DNA from: Baffinella frigidus
Taxonomy: Eukaryota > Cryptophyceae > Cryptomonadales > Baffinellaceae
Direction: 5' to 3'
NCBI GenBank assembly: GCA_026770585.1
Contig: MU646740.1
Coordinates: 331,877 to 345,056, forward strand
DNA: 13,180 nt
The translations under genes were made by a program, and so were the position numbers. Positions 1 to 5,853 of the stretch are shown piece by piece. Under the pieces are notes generated by a model that saw nothing but the letters and a program-made list of their open reading frames with translations, had not been told where the DNA came from and searched no databases. The stretch's first letter is position 1, and each line of letters begins with the position of its first letter.

Positions 1-366
1 AGGGTTTAGGGTTTAGGGTTTGGGGTTTGAGGTTTAGGGTTAATGGTTAAGGGTTTTGGGTTTAGGGATGAGGGATTAGGGATTAGAGATTAGGGTTTGG
101 GGTCTGGGGTTTAGGGTCTGAGGTTTAGGGTTTGAGGTTTGAGGTTTAGGGTTTAGGGTTTGAGGTTTAGGGTCTGAGATTTAGGGTTTAGGGTTTAGGG
201 TTTGAGGTTCAGGGTTTGAGGTTCAGGGTTTGAGGTTTAGGGTTCGAGGTTCAGGGTTTGAGGTTTAGGGTCTAGGGTTGAGGGTTAAGTGATTGGGATT
301 TGTGGTTTGGGGTTGATGGGTTCAGGGTTCAGGGTTTAGAGCTTGGGGATTGGGGTTTAGCGTTTG
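1..366 (+). repeat. Degenerate telomere-like TTTAGGG array (G strand)
   Basis: The block is built almost entirely from heptamers of the TTTAGGG type and variants such as TTTGAGG, TTCAGGG and TTTGGGG. Several stretches alternate TTTGAGG with TTTAGGG. The decay and the abrupt change to complex sequence at about 366 suggest interstitial or subtelomeric repeat rather than an active chromosome end. No ORF is supported here. Confidence 0.9.
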
Positions 367-418
367 GGGCTCGAGTGTCAAGAATGATCCCTGGAGACGT
401 TTATACCTGGAGACTTTT

Positions 419-520
419 ATCCCGTAAGTGACTAATAGGATCATACGCCCTACCGTAGGGCCCTAGGACCTGCCTAGGGCTTCCGCGGGCGATTATTCGC
501 CCGTTGGTCACTTGAGGGAT
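419..520 (-). mobile_element. TA-flanked MITE, copy a (102 bp)
   Basis: The element runs from ATCCCGTAAGTGAC to CACTTGAGGGAT and is flanked by TA on both sides. It is inverted relative to copies b-e. Read on the minus strand it carries the shared interior: a near-palindrome around CGGGCGAATAATCGCCCG, then GGCAGGTCCTAGGGCCCTAC and GTAGGGCGTATGA. Terminal inverted repeats, constant length of 102-105 bp and TA flanks fit a non-autonomous Tc1/mariner-like MITE; the superfamily is inferred from the TA only. Confidence 0.8.
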
Positions 521-549
521 AGACAGCCATCCGGAAGCATGGCCTTTCT

Positions 550-652
550 ATCCCTTAAGTGCCCATAGGGTGATTATTCTCCCTAACTCGCCCATAGGCA
601 GGTCCTAGGGCCCTACCGTAGGGCGTATGAGCCTACTGGGCACTTCAGGGAT
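550..652 (+). mobile_element. TA-flanked MITE, copy b (103 bp)
   Basis: It starts ATCCCTTAAGTGCCC and ends GGGCACTTCAGGGAT, with TA at both borders. The interior has AGGGTGATTATTCTCCCT (imperfect palindrome) followed by the family core GGCAGGTCCTAGGGCCCTAC. It lies 29 bp from inverted copy a, so the pair forms a larger hairpin-capable structure. Confidence 0.85.
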
Positions 653-796
653 AGAACAAGTTCCGGTGTCCGCCTATGTTGGGAGCTCGAAGAACCTCAA
701 GGACCTGAAGGATCCAGGCCACGGCTGGCCATGTTGGGTGGTTACTTAAGGGATAACAAGTCACCAGGGTTAAAAACGGTGTGAGCGCTAACCCGG
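653..796. other. Non-repeat spacer with a solo MITE end
   Basis: No ORF is supported. The only recognisable piece is GTTACTTAAGGGATAA near 741-756, which matches the right terminus of the TA MITE family (CACTTAAGGGATA) without a partner left end nearby. It is probably a truncated copy. Confidence 0.4.
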
Positions 797-850
797 CGGG
801 TTCAGGGTTTAGGCATTGGGGCGTAGGGTTTAGGGATTAGAGTTTGAGGT
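797..850 (+). repeat. Short telomere-like G-strand patch
   Basis: GGGTTTAGG-type words recur (for example GTAGGGTTTAGGGATTAG at about 822-839). The patch lies between the spacer and the foldback at 899-1069. Confidence 0.6.
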
Positions 851-898
851 GTGTGGTTTAATCAAGGGCGTGGGGTGTAGGGCACAACAGCAGCAGCT

Positions 899-1069
899 TA
901 GTGGTAGAGATGCACCAGTCCTGCGAGGCGGACCAAATCGACGATTGTTTGGAGCCATTTCCTCGGGTGGAACATTCGTCTTCGAACGTGCCGCCTGAGG
1001 AATTGGCGCATGCCCCAGCATCGATTTGGTCCGCCTCGGAGGGTTGGTGGATAGTTCGCTCCACCAGGT
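899..1069. mobile_element. Long foldback element, family A copy 1 (diverged)
   Basis: The whole segment folds on itself. The left arm contains GAGGCGGACCAAATCGACG and CCTCGGGTGGAACATTCG; the right arm carries their reverse complements as CGTTCG/CGAACGTGCCGCCTGAGG and CATCGATTTGGTCCGCCTC. Outer parts (CACCAGTCC against GGTTGGTGGAT) match the ends of the better-preserved family A copies near 7223 and 11074, but the interior differs, so it is an old or distinct subfamily. Apparent ORFs on both strands here are palindrome artefacts. Confidence 0.7.
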
Positions 1070-1097
1070 TCCATTCAAGAGACTCGACCAGATCAAG

Positions 1098-1250
1098 ACC
1101 CGAAACCCGGAACCCTAAACCCTAAACCCTAAACCCTAAACCCTAAACCCTAAACCCTAAACCCTAAACCAGATCAAGCAAGACCCTAAACCTGGAACCC
1201 TAAACCCGGAACCCTAAACCCTAAACCCTAAACCATAAACCCTATGCTCT
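1098..1250 (-). repeat. Interstitial telomeric array, CCCTAAA on the plus strand
   Basis: About eight perfect CCCTAAA heptamers occupy 1113-1169, with degenerate units (CCCGGAA, CCCGAAA, CCATAAA) on either side. The orientation is opposite to that of 1-366. The word CCAGATCAAG flanks the perfect run on both sides (about 1088 and 1169), so the run may lie inside a small direct duplication. Confidence 0.9.
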
Positions 1251-1271
1251 GAACCTCAAGCCCGAATCCCT

Positions 1272-1373
1272 ATCCCTTAAGTGGCGGACGGGCGAATATT
1301 CGCCCTTACTCGCCCTAGGCAGGTCCTAGGGCCCTACCGTAGGGCGTATCAGCCTACTCGCCACTTAAGGGAT
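1272..1373 (+). mobile_element. TA-flanked MITE, copy c (102 bp)
   Basis: This is the best-preserved copy. Termini ATCCCTTAAGTGGCG and CGCCACTTAAGGGAT are perfect inverted repeats, and the flanks are T before and A after, giving TA on each side. The interior has a perfect 16-bp palindrome GGGCGAATATTCGCCC, then GGCAGGTCCTAGGGCCCTAC and a CCCTACCGTAGGG palindrome. Confidence 0.92.
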
Positions 1374-1399
1374 ACCCCAACCCCTGAACTCAAAGGGGC

Positions 1400-1431
1400 G
1401 AGGAGGTTCTGGATGACGAGTTTGAGGTTCA
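1400..1431 (+). other. Acidic-peptide coding fragment, copy 1
   Basis: In one frame the segment reads E-E-V-L-D-D-E-F-E-V, the most diverged of four copies (consensus EEVSDDDFEV at 1685, 1788 and 1948). MITE copy d follows 12 bp downstream. It is a short relic with no start, stop or splice site of its own. Confidence 0.5.
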
Positions 1432-1443
1432 AACGCAAACCCT

Positions 1444-1546
1444 ATCCCTTACGTGGCGATGCGGTCAAATTTGACCGTAAAGAGATCGTAGGCAGGTCCT
1501 ATGACCCTACGGTAGGGCGTATGCGCCTGCTCGCCACTTAAGGGAT
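1444..1546 (+). mobile_element. TA-flanked MITE, copy d (103 bp)
   Basis: Termini are ATCCCTTACGTGGCG and CGCCACTTAAGGGAT with TA flanks. The central palindrome is CGGTCAAATTTGACCG, different in sequence from that of copy c but again perfectly self-complementary. The core GGCAGGTCCTATGACCCTAC and CCCTACGGTAGGG follow. Confidence 0.9.
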
Positions 1547-1659
1547 ACTCTAATACCTAATTCATACACCCTAAACAACACACTGTAGACTCAAAAAAAT
1601 GTTTAGAGTGTGTTGTTTCGAGTGTGTTGTTTAGGGTTTAAGAATTAGGTATCAGAGTA
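1546..1659. mobile_element. Foldback element abutting MITE copy d
   Basis: The left arm TACTCTAATACCTAATTC plus CCCTAAACAACACACT matches the reverse complement of the right arm (AGTGTGTTGTTTAGGG, GAATTAGGTATCAGAGTA). The centre repeats GAGTGTGTTGTTT twice. Its left border shares the TA that ends copy d, so one element probably inserted at the TA of the other. Confidence 0.65.
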
Positions 1660-1680
1660 TAGGGTTTGAGGGGGGGGGGG

Positions 1681-1737
1681 CTGAGGAGGTTTCGGATGAC
1701 GATTTTGAGGTTCGACCTCCAACCCTTTACCCTGATT
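1681..1737 (+). other. Acidic-peptide coding fragment, copy 2
   Basis: GAGGAGGTTTCGGATGACG begins a frame reading EEVSDDDFEV followed by R-P-P-T and a stop soon after. It is preceded by a G run (1670-1680), as is copy 4. Copies 2 and 3 share about 45 bases including the RPPT extension. Confidence 0.55.
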
Positions 1738-1782
1738 CCTAGACCAAAACCCTGAAGTGTAAACTCGAAAGGATAGGGGACG

Positions 1783-1836
1783 ACTTGAGGAGGTTTCGGA
1801 TGACGATTTTGAGGTCCGACCTCCAACCATATGGGC
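1783..1836 (+). other. Acidic-peptide coding fragment, copy 3
   Basis: It again reads EEVSDDDFEV-R-P-P-T with one silent change (GTT to GTC for the last valine), then reaches a stop a few codons later. It is about 102 bp downstream of copy 2, so copies 2 and 3 look like a tandem duplication. Confidence 0.55.
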
Positions 1837-1942
1837 TTGAGGAGGACGTAAACCCCTACACCCTCAACCCTGAACTCTACACTCGAGGGAGTTTGTTGTT
1901 TTTCAGTCAACACCCTCCTGCACTCTGGCGTGGGGGGGGGGG

Positions 1943-2034
1943 GACTTGAGGAGGTTTCGGATGACGATTTTGAGGTTCCCCAGGACCAGGAGGATGATCA
2001 GCACGTTCACGAACCTGCGGACGAAATCGAGCGT
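1943..2034 (+). pseudogene. Acidic-peptide coding fragment, copy 4 (longest), running into the GA tract
   Basis: From the EEVSDDDFEV motif the frame continues as PQDQEDDQHVHEPADEIERV for about 20 further residues, an acidic and coding-like stretch, before entering the GA microsatellite where it becomes R-E repeats. This is the most complete of the four copies and probably shows the original downstream sequence. The open frame from 1930 to 2601 is kept open by the purine tract and should not be read as one protein. I do not recognise the parent family; an acidic linker or a nuclear-protein tail is possible. No start codon or clear splice sites are identifiable. Confidence 0.4.
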
Positions 2035-2035
2035 G

Positions 2036-2068
2036 TGAGAGAGAGAGAGAGGGAGAGAGAGAGAGGGG

Positions 2069-2103
<35 letters not shown>

Positions 2104-2318
2104 GGGGGGAGTGAGAGAGGGAGAAGGAGGGAGGGAGAGAGAGAGAGAGAGAGAGAGAGGGAGAAGGAGGGAGAGAGAGGGAGAAGGAGGGAGGGAGGGA
2201 GGGAGGGAGGGAGGGAGGGAGAGGGAGAAGGAGGGAGAGAGAGAGAGAGGGGGGGAGAGAGAGAGAGGGAGAACGAGGGAGGGAGGGAGGGGGAGAGAGA
2301 GAGAGAGAGCGAAAGAAA
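2036..2318 (+). repeat. Polypurine GA/GGA microsatellite tract
   Basis: About 280 bp consist almost only of G and A on this strand: GAGAGA runs, GGGAGGGA runs (2184-2221) and interrupted GAGGGAGAAGGAG blocks. The words GTTCCCCAGG occur at both borders (about 1975 and 2320). Long open frames here (R-E or S-L repeats) are composition artefacts. Confidence 0.95.
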
Positions 2319-2367
2319 GTTCCCCAGGTTCCCCAGGACCGCTGTGTGGCAGGACAGCAGCGGAGGC

Positions 2368-2387
2368 CTCTCTCTCTCTCTCTCTCG

Positions 2388-2427
<40 letters not shown>
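2368..2427 (+). repeat. CT microsatellite
   Basis: It is 60 bp of nearly pure CT with two CG interruptions (near 2387 and 2393). It lies 50 bp from the GA tract and is complementary to it, so the two could pair as a long stem. Confidence 0.95.
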
Positions 2428-2429
<2 letters not shown>

Positions 2430-2537
2430 GGGTCGCGGACCAACTCGACGGTGGTTTGGCCGCCGCTTCCTGGTACCCTCACAGCGGGCTACGAAGGGCT
2501 TTTCGGCCCAAATCGGGCCACCTTTCCGTTACCTTGA

Positions 2538-2604
2538 CCGTAGGAACCCCCCTATGTCCCTACGGGTTGCCTACCTTAGGGTCCTAGGTCTTATCGCTTA
2601 AGGG
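2538..2604 (+). repeat. 67-bp inverted repeat, left arm
   Basis: It matches the reverse complement of 3330-3396 at 64 of 67 positions by direct comparison. It contains CCGTAGGAACCCCCCTATG, GGGTTGCCTACC and TCCTAGGTCTTATCGCTTA. The inner border resembles the TA-MITE terminus (CTTAAGGG), suggesting a related but separate family. A partial copy lies near 10448-10486. Confidence 0.85.
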
Positions 2605-2641
2605 TGATTCAAAATCCCTTCGAAGTCCGCTGTGTAGGGTG

Positions 2642-2850
2642 CCACTCGAGGCTGGAAGAGGGAGTATCTTAAATGTGGGGTTGTTAAATTTAGTACCAGT
2701 CACGGGCATACTTGGTCACGTAGCTCAAGTTATAACTTGAGCAACGTGACCAAACGCCCCTATTTGTGTGAAAATTACTACACAATTTTCCCCCCTTCAC
2801 TTGTAAAAGAAGCTCTATTTTAAAATGCTCCCCTTTCTAGCCTCGAGTGG
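2642..2850. mobile_element. Foldback element, family B copy 1
   Basis: The left end CCACTCGAGGCTGGAAGAGG and right end CTTTCTAGCCTCGAGTGG are inverted repeats extending about 35 bp. Inside are the family word TGTGGGGTTGT (2675), a 42-bp palindrome (2712-2753) and GAAAATTACTACACA (2771-2785). The same three features recur in the foldbacks at 3644-4002 and 11227-11480, which defines the family. Confidence 0.7.
2712..2753. repeat. 42-bp near-perfect palindrome
   Basis: TTGGTCACGTAGCTCAAGTT is followed by its inverted copy ending ACGTGACCAA, with one mismatch. The outer word TTGGTCACGT recurs in several other foldbacks in the window. Confidence 0.85.
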
Positions 2851-2866
2851 AGTACCCGCGGTAGTT

Positions 2867-2943
2867 GTTGTCGGGGTGCTCGGAAGAGAGCATCGAAGGC
2901 CGCGCCTCGAACACAACCGCATTCGCCACCTGAAAGGGGGGTA
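2867..2943 (+). repeat. 77-bp direct repeat, copy 1
   Basis: The segment runs from GTTGTCGGGGTGCTCGGAAG to CACCTGAAAGGGGGGTAA and is repeated at 3156-3232 with very few differences. It holds a small hairpin TGCTCGGAAGAGAGCA and the word ACCTGAAAGGGGGGTAA, which occurs again at about 2972 and 3247 and in altered form at 4028 and 4232. Confidence 0.85.
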
Positions 2944-3038
2944 ACGCGGATTATTAACTTCTCCACCTGAAAAGGGGGTAAAGCGGACTGTTAACTTGGC
3001 GGTTTTAAAAACATCTGCGTGTACCATGGATTGTGAAG

Positions 3039-3134
3039 CCATCTATTGTACATTTTGTACCAAGTCGCGTCCATCGATTGTACGATTTGTACCAAGTCGC
3101 GTCCATCTATTGTACTTTTTGTACCAGGTCGCGT
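3039..3134 (+). repeat. 32-bp minisatellite, three copies
   Basis: Three consecutive 32-bp units start at 3039, 3071 and 3103, each of the form CCATCTATTGTAC...TTTGTACCAAGTCGCGT. Differences are single bases. A fourth unit breaks off after 3135. Confidence 0.92.
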
Positions 3135-3155
3135 CCAATAAGTCCAGGTTTAAAT

Positions 3156-3232
3156 GTTGTCGGGTGCTCGGAAGAGAGCATCGAGGGCCGCGCCTCGAAC
3201 ACAACCGCATTCGCCACCTGAAAGGGGGGTAA
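3156..3232 (+). repeat. 77-bp direct repeat, copy 2
   Basis: This is the second copy of 2867-2943, with one G lost near its start and one A-to-G change in GCATCGAGGGCC. The two copies bracket the 32-bp minisatellite. Confidence 0.85.
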
Positions 3233-3329
3233 ACTCTACGGTTACCACCTGAAAAGGGGGGTAACGGTTAGGGTAGTCCCGCCACCTAACAGATTCCATC
3301 TCAGATTTTGGGTTGGATTTGGAGCCATT

Positions 3330-3396
3330 CCCCTAAGCGATAAGACCTAGGACCCTACGGTAGGCAACCCGTAGGGGCATAGGGGGGTTCCTACGG
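3330..3396 (-). repeat. 67-bp inverted repeat, right arm
   Basis: It is the partner of 2538-2604. The pair bounds an 859-bp block. The word GTTCCTACGGAT at its outer edge also appears at 11482 and 11673. Confidence 0.85.
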
Positions 3397-3532
3397 ATGT
3401 CCATTCAGGGTTTAAAATACCAGGATGTGTACCGGAAAGATAGACGCGTTAGATAGACGCGTTACAGAAGAGAGTCCATTAGGGGACGCGAGGAAGACCG
3501 CTGTCGAGCCAACTCGGCACATATAAGACAGT

Positions 3533-3554
3533 CAGGACCGGGATTCCGGTCCTG
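3533..3554. repeat. Short strong hairpin
   Basis: CAGGACCG and CGGTCCTG flank a GGATTC loop and a short T-rich stretch follows. In bacteria this would suggest a terminator; in this eukaryotic repeat context no such role is claimed. Confidence 0.5.
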
Positions 3555-3643
3555 GCTTTTCATTTTAAAAGTGCATTTCCTTCAGGATTCAGGTTAAAGT
3601 TTTTAAAATTGTGTCCCGTCCTCGCTCGGTAGCGGAACATCGA

Positions 3644-4002
3644 TCCACTCGAGAATGCTGGAGGAACCTATTTACAAGTGGGGTTGTAAACATTTGAGGA
3701 TAGGGTATTCCAACCTCGTGACTGTGCTGACTTCGCAGAGTTACGTGACCAATCTCACGAACGTGATGACACAAATGTTACAACTCACTTTTAAATAGGC
3801 CCCGCTAGCGTTCTCGTGTGGATATCCACGACTCAAACGAGACCGCAACCGTGCTTTTAAAAGCGGGAATTTGTGTGGTAACTTTCGTTGATTGGTCACG
3901 TTACTAGCCATATATTGGCCAGTCACGAAGTTGGAACACCTTATCCTGGTACAAATATCTACAACCCCACATATAAATAGGCCCCGCTAGCGTTCTCGTG
4001 TG
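3644..4002. mobile_element. Foldback element, family B copy 2 (nested)
   Basis: Arms of roughly 75 bp pair. The left carries CCTATTTACAAGTGGGGTTG and GGTATTCCAACCTCGTGACT; the right carries AGTCACGAAGTTGGAACACC and TACAACCCCACATATAAATA. Inside are a second inverted pair (TTACGTGACCAATCT against GATTGGTCACGTTAC) and AATTTGTGTGGTAACTTTC, the reverse complement of the family word GAAARTTACTACACA with one change. A copy of the hairpin module at 3793-3842 sits in the middle, so the element is composite. Confidence 0.7.
3793..3842 (+). repeat. 50-bp hairpin module, copy 1
   Basis: AAATAGGCCCCGCTAGCGTT is followed by a hairpin in which TCTCGTGTGGATATCCACGA and ACGAGA pair. It is repeated at 3975-4024 with one mismatch and partly at 4189-4232. 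Confidence 0.85.
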
Positions 4003-4024
4003 GATAGCCACGACTCAAACGAGA
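3975..4024 (+). repeat. 50-bp hairpin module, copy 2
   Basis: It is identical to 3793-3842 except for GATATCC becoming GATAGCC. It forms the outer right end of the family B foldback. Confidence 0.85.
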
Positions 4025-4026
4025 AT

Positions 4027-4190
4027 TGCCATCTGGAAAGGGGGGTGAAGTAGATTATTCAAGCTCTAACCGCACATGCGAAGACACGATGGATAGAGAG
4101 ACCTTGATCTGGATGAGTCTCTCGAGAGCATCCCTGAAGTCACACACTTGAGTGTAAAGCAACTGATGCACACACACACATGTTTGCCGC
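4027..4190 (+). repeat. Segmental duplication, copy 1 (uninterrupted)
   Basis: GCCATCTGGAAAGGGGGGTG to ATGTTTGCCGC matches 4231-4540 once the inserted foldback there is removed. The homologous parts include CTAACCGCACATGCGAAGAC, GATAGAGAGACCTTGATC and AAGCAACTGATGCACACA. Copy 1 lacks a 10-bp CAGGAGTTAT-like word that copy 2 has near 4473. Confidence 0.9.
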
Positions 4191-4232
4191 GTTCTCGTGT
4201 GGATATCCAAGACTCAAACGAGACCGCAACCG
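4189..4232 (+). repeat. Hairpin module, copy 3
   Basis: GCGTTCTCGTGTGGATATCC followed by AAGACTCAAACGAGACCGCA is nearly identical to 3812-3850. It marks the junction between the two copies of the segmental duplication. Confidence 0.8.
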
Positions 4233-4540
4233 CCATCTAGAAAGGGGCCACCAACCCTCACAGTCTGGGCAAATCGGGGGAAATGGCTACCAAAATCCCC
4301 TTGAAGGCCGTCGGATTCCGACGGCCTCCAAGGGGATTTGGTGTTTTTGACTTTTTCGATTTGCCCAAGTTGTGAGGGTTGGTGGGGGGTGAAGTAGATG
4401 ATTCGAGCCCTAACCGCACACGCGAAGACACGCTGGATAGAGAGACCTTGATCTGGATGAGTCTCTCGAGAGCCAGGAGTTATCCCTGAAGTCACACACT
4501 TGACTGTAAAGCAACTGATGCACACATACATGTTTGCCGC
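4231..4540 (+). repeat. Segmental duplication, copy 2 (split by a foldback)
   Basis: It starts GCCATCTAGAAAGGGG, is interrupted at 4248-4385, then resumes GGGGTGAAGTAGATGATTCG and continues to TGTTTGCCGC. Copy 1 supplies the empty-site sequence. Confidence 0.88.
4248..4385 (+). mobile_element. Foldback MITE, family C copy 1
   Basis: Termini CCACCAACCCTCACA and TGTGAGGGTTGGTGG are perfect inverted repeats. Subterminal GGGCAAATCG pairs with CGATTTGCCC, and the centre is GGCCGTCGGATTCCGACGGCC. Comparison with 4027-4190 shows a clean insertion inside a G run. The run makes the target duplication ambiguous: 4+4 G against 6 G in the empty copy, compatible with a 2-bp GG duplication. The core CACCAA...TTGGTG is 136 bp, exactly as in the copy at 11728. 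Confidence 0.93.
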
Positions 4541-4551
4541 CCCCTACCCCT

Positions 4552-4656
4552 ATCCCTCAAGTGGCGAGACGGTCAAAATTAACCGCCAAGAGGTCCCAGG
4601 CAGGTCCTAGGGCCCTACGGTAGGGCGTATGAGCCTCCTCGCCAGTTAAGGGGCAT
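4552..4656 (+). mobile_element. TA-flanked MITE, copy e (about 105 bp)
   Basis: It starts ATCCCTCAAGTGGCG and ends CGCCAGTTAAGGGGCAT with TA flanks. The central near-palindrome is CGGTCAAAATTAACCG, followed by GGCAGGTCCTAGGGCCCTAC. The right terminus carries a small insertion. Confidence 0.88.
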
Positions 4657-4660
4657 ATAA

Positions 4661-4706
4661 AATACCAATTCTGCGAGGTTTAATAAGTTAACAGGCACGA
4701 CCGCTG
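4661..4706 (+). repeat. Left flank repeat of the 23-bp minisatellite
   Basis: AATACCAATTCTGCGAGGTT and ACAGGCACGACCGC recur at 4821-4866 as AATACTAATCCTGCGAGGTT and ACAAACACGACCGC, exactly 160 bp downstream. The two bracket the array. Confidence 0.8.
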
Positions 4707-4829
4707 TTTGGTGTATTGGTGTATACACAATACTAAGTTTGGTGTATACACGATACTAAGTTTGGTGTAAACACAATACTAAGTGTGGTGTATACACAAT
4801 ACTAAGTTTGGTGTATACACAATACTAAT
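4707..4829 (+). repeat. 23-bp minisatellite
   Basis: Four full units start at 4738, 4761, 4784 and 4807, each TTTGGTGTATACACAATACT plus AAG with one or two changes. Partial units occupy 4707-4737. The core GTGTATACAC is palindromic. The last unit merges into the right flank repeat through AATACTAA. Confidence 0.92.
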
Positions 4830-4996
4830 CCTGCGAGGTTTGATACATTGACAAACACGACCGCGGTAGCGTGTGACGCTAGGGGGAGAGATGCGACGAG
4901 ACCAGAGGGCTCAAGAAGCCAGCTACCACCCCGGAGGCACGGAGGGTAGGCACAACTAACGGGACCAGTATGATAGGAGTGAAGAATCTTGAGTTC

Positions 4997-5051
4997 TGGC
5001 ATGATGCTGGCATGATACTGGTGAGTATCTTGCCAGCATCTTGCCAGCATG
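4997..5051. repeat. Stem-loop with internally repeated arms
   Basis: TGGCATGATGCTGGCATGAT pairs with ATCTTGCCAGCATCTTGCCA around GGTGA. Each arm itself contains two copies of a GCTGGCA-type word. Confidence 0.75.
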
Positions 5052-5056
5052 CGTTG

Positions 5057-5240
5057 TGCAGAAGCTGAGGGTACTATCATGATAGGAGTGAAGAATCTTG
5101 AAGGTGTGCCAAACCTGAGGTACAAATAGTTTGCTGAAATGGAATACTCCGTGTATCGAAACCACTGCGGTTTGTTGAGCAGGATAGTTTGTTGCACTAG
5201 GTTCCACTCCAGAGACTCCTGCCTCTGCCTCATCCGGGTT
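5057..5240 (+). repeat. Diverged duplication, copy 1
   Basis: GTGCAGAAGCTGAGGGTACT, GATGATAGGAGTG-like and AGAGACTCCTGCC words recur in order at 5425-5545. Copy 1 has an extra stretch near 5120-5185. GGTTCCACTCCAGAGACTCC also resembles 1067-1088. No ORF is credible. Confidence 0.7.
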
Positions 5241-5260
5241 GGTAGGAGTGCGGTGTCCTC

Positions 5261-5399
5261 GGTCGCTGCTACGTGGGACGGTCGCTGCTAAGTGGGTCCT
5301 CGGTCGCTGCTACGTGGGACGGTCGCTGCTAAGTGGGACGGTCGCTGCTAAGTGGGACGGTCGCTGCTACGTGGGTCCTCGGTCGCCGCTAAGTGGGAC
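5261..5399 (+). repeat. 19/22-bp minisatellite, seven units
   Basis: Units start at 5261, 5280, 5302, 5321, 5340, 5359 and 5381. The 19-bp unit is GGTCGCTGCTACGTGGGAC; two units carry a 3-bp longer TCCTC ending. Position 11 alternates C and A (ACGTGGG or AAGTGGG). Confidence 0.93.
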
Positions 5400-5424
5400 C
5401 TAGATCTGGCTGAGTCTCTTGAGG

Positions 5425-5545
5425 TGTGCAGAAACTGATGGTACTATGATGATAGGAGTGGAGTGTTTTGAAGGTTTGCCAACCTGAGGTATAGAAGGTG
5501 ACGTTCGGTTCCACTCAAGAGACTCCTACCTATGCCACGCCAGAG
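5425..5545 (+). repeat. Diverged duplication, copy 2
   Basis: It matches 5057-5240 in order, with GTGCAGAAACTGATGGTACT, TTGCCAACCTGAGGTA and GGTTCCACTCAAGAGACTCC. The two copies flank the 19/22-bp minisatellite, repeating the pattern seen at 4661-4866. Confidence 0.7.
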
Positions 5546-5853
5546 TGGAGGAGGGTGTTGAATTTCTTAAAACCTTTCTGATAAGGTTCTTTGACTTTTG
5601 AAAACCACTGCCTCGAGGAGAAATCGACTTTTGGCAACACCTTCCAAGAATCTGGCGTGGTGCCTCATCCTGGTTGGCTGTTGTCAAACTGGTCGGCTAT
5701 TTCAAGTTAACGATTCTGGGTCTGTGGACGAATCCGACAACTTCGGAGCGAAAGAGAGCTGTTCTCACCACTTTGGTGAGGCCGCATCAGACTGAGGCAT
5801 AGCTAGGACTCGGACAGCACAAGCTTGCATCGCTGGTGAAACACCGCTTTTTC
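5546..5853. other. Stretch without a supported gene
   Basis: There is no convincing ORF; the 65-codon frame at 5598 starts at TTG and shows no protein-like pattern. 5699-5758 (AAGTTAACGATTCTGGGTCT ... GGAGCGAAAGAGAGC) is a diverged copy of the dispersed repeat at 7581-7650 and 9225-9285. Confidence 0.5.

Noticed and set aside
899-1096. Small ORFs on both strands (74 and 88 codons) with related peptides
   Set aside because: The segment is a long inverted repeat, so matching ORFs on both strands are expected from the palindrome.
1930-2601. 223-codon plus-strand ORF and its minus-strand counterpart (1907-2482)
   Set aside because: Open only because GA/CT microsatellites lack stop codons; they encode R-E and S-L repeats. 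Only the first part (1943-2034) is kept as a coding fragment.
3533-3560. Rho-independent terminator-like hairpin followed by T residues
   Set aside because: No adjacent gene, and the bacterial mechanism does not apply here; it is one of many hairpins in this repeat-rich DNA.
4214-4531. 105-codon minus-strand ORF
   Set aside because: It spans the family C foldback and its insertion junctions; the junction-free copy of the duplication does not keep the frame.
4802-5233. 143-codon minus-strand ORF
   Set aside because: It runs through a hairpin with repeated arms and a diverged duplication, with no domain and no supporting splice or codon signal.
4707-5399. CRISPR-like regularly spaced repeats
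   Set aside because: Units are contiguous tandem repeats with no unique spacers, in a eukaryotic context.
5598-5795. 65-codon plus-strand ORF
   Set aside because: Starts at TTG in this eukaryotic context, shows no protein-like pattern, and overlaps a dispersed repeat.
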